Source: Dyella tabacisoli
GTDB taxonomy: Bacteria; Pseudomonadota; Gammaproteobacteria; Xanthomonadales; Rhodanobacteraceae
Length of the DNA: 64,000 nucleotides
Assembly: GCF_003350925.1 (NCBI RefSeq)
Contig: NZ_KZ857178.1
Span: 45,681 to 109,680, forward strand
Reading direction: 5' to 3'
In this document: positions 45,400-54,511 of the stretch, piece after piece
Numbering within the stretch: position 1 is the stretch's first letter
How the letters are laid out: every line of letters starts with the position of its first letter
Position numbers and translations under genes: made by a program
The notes under the pieces: model-generated
Told to the model about the DNA's origin: nothing
What the model saw: only the letters and a program-made list of their open reading frames with translations
Database searches by the model: none

Positions 45400-46065
45400 A
45401 TGACCCTGCTTACTGTCGAACACGAAACCGCGACCCACCCTCTCTACAGCGTGATCTGGCTGCATGGCCTGGGCGCCGACGGCAACGACTTCGCGCCTAT
45501 CGTGCCTGAGCTGGTTGCACCTCACTGGCCTGCGCTGCGCTTTGTGTTTCCGCATGCGCCGGTACGTCCGGTGACCGTCAACGGCGGCATGCCGATGCGG
45601 GCCTGGTATGACATTGCGGGTATCGATCTGATCTCGCGGCAGGACGAAACGGGCATCCGCGCCTCGATTGCCGCCGTGGAAACATTGATTGCCCACGAAC
45701 ACGAACGCGGCGTGCCTAGCGAACGCATCCTGCTGGCGGGCTTCTCACAAGGCGGCGCTATCGCCCTCGCTGCCGGCTTGCGCCACGCTCAGCCGTTGGC
45801 CGGGGTGATCGCACTGTCCACCTACATGCCGTTGCACGAGGCTTTTGCACCTGAGCGCCATGTCGCCAATGCGAAGACGCCGATCTTCTGGGGTCACGGC
45901 ACCGGCGACCCGATTGTCCCGCTGACCCGTGGCGTGGCCTCACGCGACCTGTTGCAGTCATTGGGATACGACGTGGCCTGGCACACCTACCCGATGCCGC
46001 ACTCAGTCTGCGCCGAAGAGATCGCCGATCTGCGTGCCTGGATGGGCGACCGGTTTACCGGCTGA
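45400..46065 (+). CDS. Phospholipase/carboxylesterase family hydrolase
   Basis: A 221-residue cytoplasmic alpha/beta-hydrolase of the carboxylesterase/lysophospholipase type. The oxyanion motif is VIWLHGLGADGNDF, the nucleophile is in LLAGFSQGGAIAL, the acid in GHGTGDPIVPL and the base in YPMPHSVCAEE. The ATG at 45400 gives the normal family length; the frame is open 31 codons further upstream with non-conserved sequence. These enzymes hydrolyse short acyl esters or thioesters. A hairpin follows the stop codon. Confidence 0.92.
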   Translation: MTLLTVEHETATHPLYSVIWLHGLGADGNDFAPIVPELVAPHWPALRFVFPHAPVRPVTVNGGMPMRAWYDIAGIDLISRQDETGIRASIAAVETLIAHEHERGVPSERILLAGFSQGGAIALAAGLRHAQPLAGVIALSTYMPLHEAFAPERHVANAKTPIFWGHGTGDPIVPLTRGVASRDLLQSLGYDVAWHTYPMPHSVCAEEIADLRAWMGDRFTG

Positions 46066-46073
46066 CGCCGCTC

Positions 46074-46102
46074 CATAGGCACCCGCATGGTGGGTGCCTA
46101 TG
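46074..46102 (+). terminator. 11-bp hairpin after the carboxylesterase gene
   Basis: CATAGGCACCC pairs perfectly with GGGTGCCTATG around GCATGGT, 9 bp after the stop. No T-tract follows. Confidence 0.55.
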
Positions 46103-46163
46103 CATCTCGCATTAGCCGGCGCCGTCTCACCAGCCCTCCCCGCTCTTGGTCATACTGTCGCCC

Positions 46164-47204
46164 ATGCGCGATTCCAGCATCCGCCGACCACCGATCGAAC
46201 CCAGCCCGCTACCGGACTTCTGCAGTCTGCCGGTGCTGTTCGCCTTGCTCGTCATCGGCGCATTGACCGCCACTGTCGTTTGGCTGGCGGCCGACAATGG
46301 CCGCGGCTGGCGCGGCTACTGTGTATGTATGTTGTTTGTCGATTGGCTGATGCTGGTGATCGGGGTCGCGCTGTGCAAGCTGCGGCCACTGCTGCGACGA
46401 CTGCCCGGCCACGCACCTTATATCGGCGCATGGTTGTTGATCCTGTTGCTCGCTACCGGCGCCAGCATGCTGGCGCATTGGCTTAACGACGCGCTGTTCC
46501 TCGAACTGATGCATACCGACACCGCTGTCTTTGTACGTGACAGCATGCTGATCGCCGCGCTGCTCGGTGCCGCCGTGCTGCGCTATTTTTACGTTCTGGC
46601 GCAGTGGCAGGCCCGTCTGGAAGCCGTCACTCGGGCGCAGGTCGATGCGCTGCAGGCACGCATTCGACCGCACTTTTTATTCAACAGCATGAACACCGTA
46701 GCGGCCCTGGTGCGGCTGGACCCGGCCGCTGCCGAACGCACCATTGAGGATTTATCCGAACTGTTTCGCGCTGCCTTGGGTCAGCACGATTCGCGTGACG
46801 GCACACTGGGCGAAGAACTCGCGCTGATCGAACGCTATCTGGCGATTGAGCAACTGCGCCTGGGCGAACGCCTGCACGTGCGTCGCGAACTCGACGCGCT
46901 ACCGGCCACCTTTTCACTACCGCGCCTGCTGCTGCAGCCGCTGGTGGAGAACGCGGTGCGCCACGGCATACAGCCCCTGCGCGAAGGCGGTGAGGTGGTA
47001 CTGCGCGGCTATCGCGACGGCCGCGGTTTAATCATCGAAATCGACAACCCGCTGCCCACGGCGCCTGGTGAGCGCGGCCATGGCCATGGCCTGGACAACG
47101 TGCGCCAACGCGTCGCCTATCGCTATGGCCCGCGCGCGCAAGTGGAGGCCGGGCCGCGTGACGGTCGTTTTGTCGTGCGCCTGCAGTTGCCGGAGGATTC
47201 GTGA
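46164..47204 (+). CDS. algZ: LytS-type sensor histidine kinase, AlgZ/FimS-like
   Basis: About 346 residues with four predicted membrane helices in the first 150, then a His_kinase domain. The phospho-accepting His170 is in RIRPHFLFNSMNTVAAL, the N-box is LLQPLVENAVRHGIQP and the glycine-rich ATP lid is GHGHGLDNVRQRV. The domain lacks a classical H-box dimer region, as usual for this family. It overlaps algR by one base and precedes hemC, the same order as algZ-algR-hemC in Pseudomonas. A role in surface behaviour such as type IV pili or exopolysaccharide is known there and only inferred here. Confidence 0.9.
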   Translation: MRDSSIRRPPIEPSPLPDFCSLPVLFALLVIGALTATVVWLAADNGRGWRGYCVCMLFVDWLMLVIGVALCKLRPLLRRLPGHAPYIGAWLLILLLATGASMLAHWLNDALFLELMHTDTAVFVRDSMLIAALLGAAVLRYFYVLAQWQARLEAVTRAQVDALQARIRPHFLFNSMNTVAALVRLDPAAAERTIEDLSELFRAALGQHDSRDGTLGEELALIERYLAIEQLRLGERLHVRRELDALPATFSLPRLLLQPLVENAVRHGIQPLREGGEVVLRGYRDGRGLIIEIDNPLPTAPGERGHGHGLDNVRQRVAYRYGPRAQVEAGPRDGRFVVRLQLPEDS

Positions 47205-47938
47205 TGTCCACTCTCCATACGCACGCCCTCAATATGCGTGTCCTGATCGTCGACGACGAGCCGCTGGCGCGCGCGCGATTGGCTGCGCTGCTTAGCGAAT
47301 GCGATGAGATCACCGTGGCCGGCAGCATCGGCGATGGCGAGGCCGCACTGGTCGCACTCAGTGAACTGCAACCCGACCTGCTGTTGCTGGACATCAATAT
47401 GCCCGGCCTGGACGGCATCGCCTTGGCGCGGCGACTCGCCGGCCAGCCGCGTCCGCAAATCGTCTTCTGCACCGCCTACGAACACTACGCCGTGCATGCC
47501 TTCGACCTCGGCGCCATCGACTACCTGCTCAAGCCTGTCCGCATCGAACGCCTGCGCGATGCCCTGCAACGCGCGCGACAACGCCTGGCCAGCACGCCAC
47601 GTGAGCACACCCGCTACCTCGGCGGTCGCCAGCGCGGCGAGCAGGTACGCATTGCCCTCGACGAAGTGATCTATCTGCTCGCCGAAGAAAAATACGTCGT
47701 CGTACAACATCGCGGTGGCCAACTGCTGCTGGAAGAATCACTGCGCCAGCTCGAAGAGGCCTATCCCGAGCAACTCATCCGGTTGCATCGCAACTGCCTG
47801 GTACCACCCCAGCGCCTGCTAGGCCTGAAGACCCTTACCGACGGCCGCGTCCTCGCCCGCCTGGGCGGCACCGATCTCACCCCCGAAGTCAGCCGGCGCA
47901 ATCTGCCGGCATTGCGCAAGCTTCTGCGAATGGGGTGA
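47204..47938 (+). CDS. algR: LytTR response regulator, AlgR-like
   Basis: About 244 residues. The receiver domain begins MRVLIVDDEPLARARL and has the phosphorylated aspartate in DLLLLDINMPGLDGI and the conserved Lys in YLLKPVR. A LytTR DNA-binding domain follows (VIYLLAEEKYVVVQHRGGQLLLEESLRQLEE; FIRLHRN-like LIRLHRNCLV). The ATG at 47204 overlaps the kinase stop codon, implying translational coupling. An internal ATG at 47234 sits at the conserved receiver start and is an alternative. It is the cognate partner of the upstream kinase. Confidence 0.92.
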   Translation: MSTLHTHALNMRVLIVDDEPLARARLAALLSECDEITVAGSIGDGEAALVALSELQPDLLLLDINMPGLDGIALARRLAGQPRPQIVFCTAYEHYAVHAFDLGAIDYLLKPVRIERLRDALQRARQRLASTPREHTRYLGGRQRGEQVRIALDEVIYLLAEEKYVVVQHRGGQLLLEESLRQLEEAYPEQLIRLHRNCLVPPQRLLGLKTLTDGRVLARLGGTDLTPEVSRRNLPALRKLLRMG

Positions 47939-48065
47939 TCGACGGTCATCCTGCGGCAACGAGTGTCGATGAGATTAACTGCGCAATACCAGCGTTTACG
48001 CGACAATGGCGCGCTTTCTACCCGCCATGCGCCGACCACGCGCAGCCTAGTTGACGAGATCTCCG

Positions 48066-48986
48066 ATGACCCCATCCATCCTGCGTATTGCCACCCGCAA
48101 AAGCGCACTCGCGTTATGGCAAGCCGAACATGTTGCTGCGGCCCTGCGTGCCGCGCACCCAGGCCTCACGGTCGATCTGGTGCCGCTGTCGACACGTGGC
48201 GATGAGATTCTCGATCAGCCTTTGGCGACCATTGGTGGCAAAGGGCTGTTTTTAAAAGAGCTTGAAGTGGCGATGCTGGAAGGGCGCGCCGATCTGGCGG
48301 TGCATTCGTTGAAAGACGTGCCGGCCGAGTTGGAGCCGGGCTTTGCGTTGCCGGCGATCTTGCCGCGTGCGGATGCGGCCGATGCGTTTGTCTGCAACCT
48401 GTACGCCAACCTGACTGCGCTGCCGCAAGGTGCGCGCGTGGGTACTTCGTCGTTGCGGCGGCAGGCGCAATTGCGCGCAGTGCGGCCGGATCTGAGCTTG
48501 CTCGATCTGCGCGGCAATGTCGGCACGCGGCTGGCCAAACTCGACGACGGCCATTACGACGCGATCGTGCTGGCCTGCGCCGGGCTCGAACGACTGGGTC
48601 TGGCGACACGTATCCGCAGCCGGCTTGCGGCACCGGCCTGGCTGCCGGCGCCGGGCCAAGGGGCTATCGCGATCGAGGCGCGCGACGATCAACCCGCCGT
48701 ACTTGCCTTGCTTGCAGCACTGGATGACGACGAAACCCGTCTGGCAGTCAGCGCCGAACGCGCGATGAATCATGCATTGGGCGGGAGCTGCACAGTGCCG
48801 GTCGGCGCATGGTGTGTAGTTACCGAACACGGCCTGCATCTGCGCGGCATGGTCGGCGATGCCGCCAGTGGTCAGCTAATACATGCGCAGGCCAGCAGCG
48901 CCAGCGATCAGGCCAATGAGCTGGGTCAACAGGTAGCGAACGCGCTGTTTGAACTCGGTGCCGCTGCGTTGCTGGCGCAGCACTGA
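48066..48986 (+). CDS. hemC: Porphobilinogen deaminase (hydroxymethylbilane synthase)
   Basis: It polymerises four porphobilinogens to hydroxymethylbilane in haem and cobalamin biosynthesis. The 306-residue protein carries Cys242 in [14 protein letters not shown], the attachment point of the dipyrromethane cofactor. [41 protein letters not shown] and [12 protein letters not shown] are the other family blocks. The ATG at 48066 is chosen for the conserved start. It follows algR by 127 bp. The 3' end runs into heptad repeat copy D only 2 bp after the stop. Confidence 0.97.
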   Translation: MTPSILRIATRKSALALWQAEHVAAALRAAHPGLTVDLVPLSTRGDEILDQPLATIGGKGLFLKELEVAMLEGRADLAVHSLKDVPAELEPGFALPAILPRADAADAFVCNLYANLTALPQGARVGTSSLRRQAQLRAVRPDLSLLDLRGNVGTRLAKLDDGHYDAIVLACAGLERLGLATRIRSRLAAPAWLPAPGQGAIAIEARDDQPAVLALLAALDDDETRLAVSAERAMNHALGGSCTVPVGAWCVVTEHGLHLRGMVGDAASGQLIHAQASSASDQANELGQQVANALFELGAAALLAQH

Positions 48987-48987
48987 A

Positions 48988-49258
48988 GAACGGGGAACGG
49001 GGAACGGGGAACGGGGAACGGGGAACGGGGAACGGGGAACGGGGAACGGGGAACGGGGAACGGGGAAAAGCCTAAAAAGCAGAAGCGAAAAAGCAAGAGC
49101 AAAAACAAAGAAAAATCAAAAAGAACGCGGACCTGCAATATCCCCTCGAACTTCATGTTCCCCGTTCCCCGTTCCCTATTCCCCGCCTAAAAAAGAACAC
49201 GGCATCACAGCCATTACTCAAGCCGCATGTTCCCCGTTCCCTATTCCCCGTTCCCCGC
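48988..49258 (+). repeat. GGGGAAC heptad array with A-rich core (copy D), 3' half duplicated
   Basis: Ten perfect GGGGAAC units (48992-49061) are followed by the A-rich core and an inverted GTTCCCC block (to about 49187). A second copy of the distal half follows (49188-49258: AAAAAAGAACACGGC, variable part, inverted block). It fills the whole space between the convergent hemC and DUF481 genes. Confidence 0.95.
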
Positions 49259-49265
49259 TCTCAAA

Positions 49266-50084
49266 TCAAAAGTTATAAACCAAGTTAGTCGTAGTCAGCG
49301 TATCGGTCTTCTTGGTGCCTGGCTGCACGCTGCTGTTGTAGCGCAGTTGGTAACCGAATTTGAGCGCCATTTTCTTGGTCATGCTGACCGACAGGCCAAT
49401 GTCGTTTTGGTAGTACTTGTTGTTCGAGCCGGCTTCCAGCAGGAAGGTGTCCTCAAACGTGGTGTTGTCGGTCAGGCGGTATTTGTAGTTGATGAGTCCG
49501 CGCGCCACGCCTTCGCTTTTCGTATCTTGGTGCACCTTGGTGCTCACGCCATTGACCAGTGTGGTGGTATCGGCCGGACGATAGCGCTTGTAACCGGGAC
49601 CGATTTCGAACGATAGCTCGGAGCGTTCGGTTTTCAGCGCGATATAGCCATAGCCCACCGAAACAATGCCCTGCCAGCGATTGGCGCCGAAATCGTCATG
49701 CTCGTAACGCGCCGCACCGACGATGTAGCTGCGTGGATCGAGCTTGTAGCCCACCGATGCGCCGGTGTCGTAACGGTTGGCGGTGGTGCTGAATTTGCTG
49801 ATGGTGGCGCCGGTGCTGTCGACTACTTTGACCTCGCCCTTGGAACGCATGCCGTTGAGGAAGAAGTTGTTCTTCCACAGCTCGTTTTCCTGGCTCAGGC
49901 CCAGTTTGGCGTTGATATTGTCAGTGCGCGAATTGCCTCGTGCCGCCGCGAAACCGAATTCGCCTGAGCCGCTCCAGCCGCCGTTGTTTGCGCTAGCGCT
50001 GCCTTGCACGGGGGCATCATCGGCCTGCGCGCCCATGCTGGCGAATAGGACAAGCAGGGAACTGACGAGCAGGGTCTTCTTCAT
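49266..50084 (-). CDS. DUF481 outer-membrane protein
   Basis: A 272-residue predicted outer-membrane beta-barrel of the DUF481/YdiY type. The signal peptide is MKKTLLVSSLLVLFASMGAQA. The mature protein begins with the family's SGSGEFGFAAARGNSRTDNINAKLG-type strand pattern (broken here for length at ARGNSRTD) and consists of alternating amphipathic strands. It ends in TTNLVYNF with the terminal Phe expected for barrel assembly. DUF481 proteins have no established biochemical role. The gene stands alone, with the heptad repeat reaching to 8 bp from its stop. Confidence 0.88.
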   Translation of the reverse strand: MKKTLLVSSLLVLFASMGAQADDAPVQGSASANNGGWSGSGEFGFAAARGNSRTDNINAKLGLSQENELWKNNFFLNGMRSKGEVKVVDSTGATISKFSTTANRYDTGASVGYKLDPRSYIVGAARYEHDDFGANRWQGIVSVGYGYIALKTERSELSFEIGPGYKRYRPADTTTLVNGVSTKVHQDTKSEGVARGLINYKYRLTDNTTFEDTFLLEAGSNNKYYQNDIGLSVSMTKKMALKFGYQLRYNSSVQPGTKKTDTLTTTNLVYNF

Positions 50085-50204
50085 CGAGGGGTATCCGTAT
50101 TATTTAAAGACGCAATGATCCAGTCTTATCCGGGTAATTTGAAGACCCGTGGCGACTTCTTTCCCGCAATGGCCTGTATAACAGCCGATCAGCGCGGCTG
50201 CGAT

Positions 50205-51089
50205 TCAGCTCCGTCCGGCGCTTGCAGCGTCGTATTGTCGCAGCTCAAGGATTTTGCCCAGGCCACAGCTAAGCGCGGCCGACGTTGCGAGCCAAACGCT
50301 GTCGCCTTCGATATAGCTCCACAACAAGGCCAGCGACGGCCATCCATAAACCAGAAGAGCAACAAGCCAACGTGCGTACGGCCCGCTCTCGCCATGGTTT
50401 CTCGATGTCTGACTGCGCAGGCTTTCGACCAAGGCCAGCAACACTGCCAGCACCAACAGACTCATGACCCACGACGCGGAGCTGATCCGGTTCACGGACT
50501 CGTCTTGTGCTGCCACGCAAAGCCAGAGCCAAAGACCACCGACATAGCATGCGGATAAGGCATGACTGAACCACCATGCCGTGGTGGGCGAGTTAGAAAG
50601 ACCCAGCCGGCGATGCTCACTAGCCGTATAGATCAGGCTCACCACGCTAGATGCGAGCAGTGCCGCGCCAGCCACGCGAGTGGCCCAGAAATCATTGCTA
50701 CCGCGCACTAGCCCGGCCACGGCCAGCATCGGCAGAAAGGCCGCGAAAGCCAGCATGGCCTTGCGGGTGGGTCGGCTGCCACGGCCAAGCTGCCAGCCAT
50801 GCCAGTCCGGCAAGATCGGTAAACGCAAGCAGGCCACCAATAGCCCCGCACTCACGAAACCGCAACCCAGGGCCAGCGGCACCAGGGCCTGGCCCCGGCC
50901 TTCGCTGTAGATACCCAGCCCCAGCATCAAGCCCAGCAAGATCCAGATGCCGTAACCGCTGAGCGCCAGTACTTCAAGCAGATCGGCGCCGTACCAGCGC
51001 AATCGTGGCTCGCTGGTTGCGGCTTGGACCGTTGCCGTGGCGCCTGCTTGAATCTTTTGGCTCTGCTCCATGGGTCCTGTACTTGGCAT
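50205..51089 (-). CDS. Integral membrane protein of unknown function
   Basis: A 294-residue protein with seven or eight hydrophobic segments after a short polar N-terminus (for example YGIWILLGLMLGLGIYS, LALGCGFVSAGLLVACLRL, WVMSLLVLAVLLALVESL). I do not recognise a family and see no catalytic motif. Start is ATG 51089; ATG 51071 is an alternative. It is divergent from the WYL regulator gene 114 bp away, which could control it. The 120 bp between this gene and the DUF481 gene hold nothing recognisable. Confidence 0.7.
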   Translation of the reverse strand: MPSTGPMEQSQKIQAGATATVQAATSEPRLRWYGADLLEVLALSGYGIWILLGLMLGLGIYSEGRGQALVPLALGCGFVSAGLLVACLRLPILPDWHGWQLGRGSRPTRKAMLAFAAFLPMLAVAGLVRGSNDFWATRVAGAALLASSVVSLIYTASEHRRLGLSNSPTTAWWFSHALSACYVGGLWLWLCVAAQDESVNRISSASWVMSLLVLAVLLALVESLRSQTSRNHGESGPYARWLVALLVYGWPSLALLWSYIEGDSVWLATSAALSCGLGKILELRQYDAASAGRS

Positions 51090-51203
51090 CTATAGAAGTT
51101 CGGGGTTTGGGAGAGGCTATTTCAGCCTGCATGTGACCTTGCGGACTTGCGACTGCCATAAGCCATGCCCATGCTAGGGATGGCTCCACACAGACCTTAG
51201 CCC

Positions 51204-52187
51204 ATGGATCGTTACGAACGCATTCTCACCTTGCACCGATTGCTGAAATCGGCGCACTACCCCGTGCCGCTGCCGCGACTGCTGGATGAGTTGGAGTGTT
51301 CGCGTGCCACGCTGTATCGCGATGTCGGCTTTTTACGCGACGCCTTGGGCGCACCGATCGAAAGCGCCGGCGGCGAGCATGCCGCGTTCCGTTATGAACA
51401 GAGCGAGGCCGAACGCTTCGAGCTGCCCGGCCTGTGGCTGACCTCCGATGAACTGGCCGCCTTGCTGGCGCTCAATGAATTGATCGGTCGCTCAGGCCCC
51501 GGCGTGTTGGCCGGCGCGCTGGCGCCGTTCAAGGCGCGCATCGAACATTTGCTTTCCGACCAAGGCAGCGGCAAAGCGCTACCGATCGAGCGCATCCGCG
51601 TCATCGCATGGGGTGAGCGCAAACTCGATCAGCAGGTCTTTCGCATCGTCGCAGGCTCGGTGCTGGAACGAAAACAACTGCGCTTCCGCTACCGCGCACG
51701 CACCACCAATGCCGATAGCTGGCGCACCGTGTCGCCGCAACGGCTGACTCACTATCGCGACAACTGGTATCTCGACGTGTGGGATCACAACCGCGAAGCA
51801 CTGCGTAGCTTCGCCGTGGATCGCATTGCCGAGCCGCAGTCACTCGATACCACCGCCATCGATGTGACCGAGGGTGATCTCAATGAAATGCTCGCCTCCA
51901 GCTACGGCATCTTTGCCGGTAAACCGAAGGCCTGGGCGACGATCCGCTTCTCCGAACATGCCGCACGCTGGGTCGCCGACGAGCAATGGCATTCGCAGCA
52001 GAAGGGCGAATGGCTGTCGGATGGCCGCTACGAGCTGAAACTGCCGTATTCCAATTCCAAAGAACTGCTGATGGATGTACTCAAGTACGGCCCGGATGCC
52101 GAGGTGGTTGCACCCATGTCGCTGCGTGAAGAAATGAAGATCCTGCTGCAGCTCGCGCTGACCGGTTATCAGCAAACGCCACGGTAG
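51204..52187 (+). CDS. YafY-type WYL-domain transcriptional regulator
   Basis: A 327-residue regulator. The N-terminal HTH_11 domain is RILTLHRLLKSAHYPVPLPRLLDELECSRATLYRDVGFLRDALG. The central WYL domain has KQLRFRYRAR and LTHYRDNWYLDVWDHNREALRSFAVDRI. A WCX-type C-terminal domain ends YGPDAEVVAPMSLREEM. WYL proteins respond to nucleic-acid or nucleotide ligands and often regulate stress or defence genes. No defence gene is adjacent, and the divergent membrane protein is the nearest candidate target. Confidence 0.9.
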   Translation: MDRYERILTLHRLLKSAHYPVPLPRLLDELECSRATLYRDVGFLRDALGAPIESAGGEHAAFRYEQSEAERFELPGLWLTSDELAALLALNELIGRSGPGVLAGALAPFKARIEHLLSDQGSGKALPIERIRVIAWGERKLDQQVFRIVAGSVLERKQLRFRYRARTTNADSWRTVSPQRLTHYRDNWYLDVWDHNREALRSFAVDRIAEPQSLDTTAIDVTEGDLNEMLASSYGIFAGKPKAWATIRFSEHAARWVADEQWHSQQKGEWLSDGRYELKLPYSNSKELLMDVLKYGPDAEVVAPMSLREEMKILLQLALTGYQQTPR

Positions 52188-52261
52188 TTCGCGCGTGCTT
52201 ACTTGCAATCCGTGGCGACTGCGCAGAGGCTGATCTGACTTAATCGCCATTGATCCAGGCT

Positions 52262-53206
52262 ATGAGCACAAACCTTACTGCCGCCACAGATCTTCCGGTT
52301 ACGCGCAAGCCTACGGTTTCACTAGCCCTCGGCGCCGGCGGCGCGCGAGGGCTGGCACACATCGGCGCGATCGAGGAAATCCAAGCGCAAGGCTACGAAA
52401 TTGCCGCCATCGCCGGTACCTCGATGGGTGCGCTGATCGGTGGCGTCTACGCCATGGGCAAGCTGGACCTTTATCGCGACTGGGTGACCTCACTGGCCAA
52501 GCTGGATGTGTTGCGACTGGTCGACTGGACGTTTTCCGGCGGTGGCCTCATCAAAGGCGAACGGATTATCGGCACGCTGCGCAAGCTGATCGGCGACACG
52601 TGTATTGAAGCGTTGCCGATTGCCTTTACCGCCGTGGCCACCGATATCGATCGCGAGCGCGAGGTGTGGCTGACGCGCGGCTCGCTGTTCGATGCTATTC
52701 GCGCATCGATCGCCATTCCCACCGTGTTCCGGCCGCATCTCGTCAACGGTCGACGGCTGGTCGACGGCGCCTTGCTCAATCCGGTGCCGGTGACACCGCT
52801 GATTCGTGAACCTGCCGACTATTTGATCGCCATCAGCATGGATGGTCAGGCCAAGGCCGCTGCACCGACGCCCATGAGCACCGGCAACGGTATCGACCCC
52901 GCCAGCTATCGGCAGCGCATCAGTGAGTTTGTCGGTCGGCTGCTGCCGCATAGTGAAAGCAAGCCGCATGAGCCCGGTGTGCTGGAGCTGCTGAACCAAT
53001 CGATGGATCTGATGCAAGCCAATCTGTCACGCCTGCGCCTGGCGGCGTATGAGCCAGACCTGCTGATCCAGTTACCGCGCAACGCCTCTACGGCTTACGA
53101 GTTTTATCGCGCGCGCGAGTTGATCGAACTGGGCCGTGAACAGACACGGCAGATGCTGGCTAGCTGGCAACCGACACATCACCAACACGCGGGCCATGTG
53201 CCTTGA
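52262..53206 (+). CDS. Patatin-like phospholipase (RssA-like)
   Basis: About 314 residues with a patatin domain. The oxyanion motif is LALGAGGARGLAHIGAIE, the nucleophile lies in IAGTSMGALIGG and the catalytic aspartate is in RRLVDGALLNPVPV. There is no signal peptide, so a cytoplasmic or peripheral lipase is likely. Natural substrates of RssA-type proteins are not established. ATG 52262 is preferred over a start at 52250. Its last 47 bases overlap the convergent DUF488 gene. Confidence 0.9.
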   Translation: MSTNLTAATDLPVTRKPTVSLALGAGGARGLAHIGAIEEIQAQGYEIAAIAGTSMGALIGGVYAMGKLDLYRDWVTSLAKLDVLRLVDWTFSGGGLIKGERIIGTLRKLIGDTCIEALPIAFTAVATDIDREREVWLTRGSLFDAIRASIAIPTVFRPHLVNGRRLVDGALLNPVPVTPLIREPADYLIAISMDGQAKAAAPTPMSTGNGIDPASYRQRISEFVGRLLPHSESKPHEPGVLELLNQSMDLMQANLSRLRLAAYEPDLLIQLPRNASTAYEFYRARELIELGREQTRQMLASWQPTHHQHAGHVP

Positions 53207-53552
53207 GCCAGGTATCGAGATAAGCCATCAATACCATCGCGTGGTTATGCTCTTCGTCGCTTGCGGCATAGAGCAGGGTGACCGGATGACGTGCGGCCCG
53301 CTCGGCCAGCGGACGCCAGTGTTCGACGATGGCATCCAGCTCACCGGCGTAGCAATGACGGAACCCCTCCCAACGCGTTGGGTCATGTCCAAACCATAGC
53401 CGCAACGCGGTTGACGGCGCTAACTCCTTGGCCCAAACGTCCAGCGCGGCGTCTTCTTTGTTCAGACCTCGCGGCCACACTCGATCGACCAGCACGCGGT
53501 AGCCATCGGCTTTCGCAGCCGGTTCGTAGACACTTTTGATGACGATGCTCAT
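53160..53552 (-). CDS. DUF488 family protein
   Basis: A 130-residue DUF488 protein (MSIVIKSVYEPAAKADGYRV, LVDRVWPRGLNKEDAALD, WFGHDPTRWEGF, VTLLYAASDEEHNHAMVL). The family is small, widespread and of uncertain function. The ATG at 53552 is chosen because conserved sequence starts there; the frame continues upstream without similarity. Its 3' end overlaps the patatin gene on the other strand by 47 bp. Confidence 0.9.
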   Translation of the reverse strand: MSIVIKSVYEPAAKADGYRVLVDRVWPRGLNKEDAALDVWAKELAPSTALRLWFGHDPTRWEGFRHCYAGELDAIVEHWRPLAERAARHPVTLLYAASDEEHNHAMVLMAYLDTWLKAHGPRVGDVSVAS

Positions 53553-53629
53553 GGCAACGTCCCAGCTTGGCGACGAATGCCCAGCATACGCCTGCGAAAC
53601 CGTTGTGCGACAGCTCCCTGGAGCCGGCT

Positions 53630-54346
53630 TTACAACTCTTCGACCTGAGTCACCTTGCCGCGGCGCATCAGCCAGGCCACACCGCGCAAATCGGCAATGC
53701 CAACCCATAGTCGGTCGAGCATGCCGTACTTGGAGGTGCCGGCGGTGCGGGGGCGATGGCCTACCGGCACGCTCTGGCTGACAAAACCGGCACGTTTGGT
53801 CAGTGCCGGCAAATAACGGTGCATATGGTCGAAATAGGGGAGGCGTAAAAACACCTCGCGCTCAAACAGCTTGAGGCCGCAGCCGGTATCGGGCGTAGCG
53901 TCTTTGAGCATGCGCGAGCGCACCGCGTTGGCGATCTTTGAAGAAATGCGTTTGTTGAAACTGTCGCGGCGCGTGGTGCGCCAGCCGGCGAACAGCCGCA
54001 CGTTGGCCGCAGCGGTGTCTCGCGCAGCCAACAGTTTGGGGATATCGGCCGGATCGTTTTGACCATCGCCATCGAGCGTGGCGATCCACGGCGATTTCGC
54101 CGCACGCACGCCGTTCCATACGGCGGTGCTTTGCCCGCTGCGAGCGAGGTGACGCACGATGCGCAACTCGGGGTATCTGGCCTTTTCGGCCGCCAGCACC
54201 GCCACGCTGTCGTCACTGGAATCGTCGTCCACGTAAACGATCTCGAACTCGATCCTGCCGCGCAATGCGGCGGCAATTTCGGCGAGTAGCGGCGGAATGT
54301 TGTCGCGCTCGTTGAACACCGGCACGACGACGGAAAGTTGCGGCAT
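53630..54346 (-). CDS. Family 2 glycosyltransferase (polyprenyl-phosphate sugar synthase type)
   Basis: A 238-residue GT2 enzyme. The N-terminal Rossmann-like start is LSVVVPVFNERDNIPPLLAEI, the first acidic motif is VYVDDDSSDDS and the metal-binding motif lies in IATLDGDGQNDP. GCGLKLFEREVF and RPRTAGTSKYG are typical of the dolichol-phosphate-mannose synthase-like branch. The C-terminal membrane helices seen in ArnC/GtrB are missing, so it is the short soluble type. It probably loads a sugar onto undecaprenyl phosphate for lipid A or O-antigen modification. No partner gene is adjacent. Confidence 0.88.
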   Translation of the reverse strand: MPQLSVVVPVFNERDNIPPLLAEIAAALRGRIEFEIVYVDDDSSDDSVAVLAAEKARYPELRIVRHLARSGQSTAVWNGVRAAKSPWIATLDGDGQNDPADIPKLLAARDTAAANVRLFAGWRTTRRDSFNKRISSKIANAVRSRMLKDATPDTGCGLKLFEREVFLRLPYFDHMHRYLPALTKRAGFVSQSVPVGHRPRTAGTSKYGMLDRLWVGIADLRGVAWLMRRGKVTQVEEL

Positions 54347-54477
54347 GGAGGCAGCCTTTCTACGAAAACGGAAGCGCCTTAAAGCGCAAGGCGACGCATT
54401 TTAATGCGTGTGGATGAATGGTGTCAGGTCATTGATTTAAAGGAGCAGTCACGGTCGCTCCCCGAAAGACCCCACGC

Positions 54478-54508
54478 AAGTCGGCATGCCTCTATAACAG
54501 GCCGACTT
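54478..54508 (-). terminator. Hairpin after parB
   Basis: AAGTCGGC and GCCGACTT pair over 8 bases around a 15-base loop, just after the parB stop on the minus strand. No T-tract is present, so its role is uncertain. Confidence 0.4.
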
Positions 54509-54511
54509 GTC

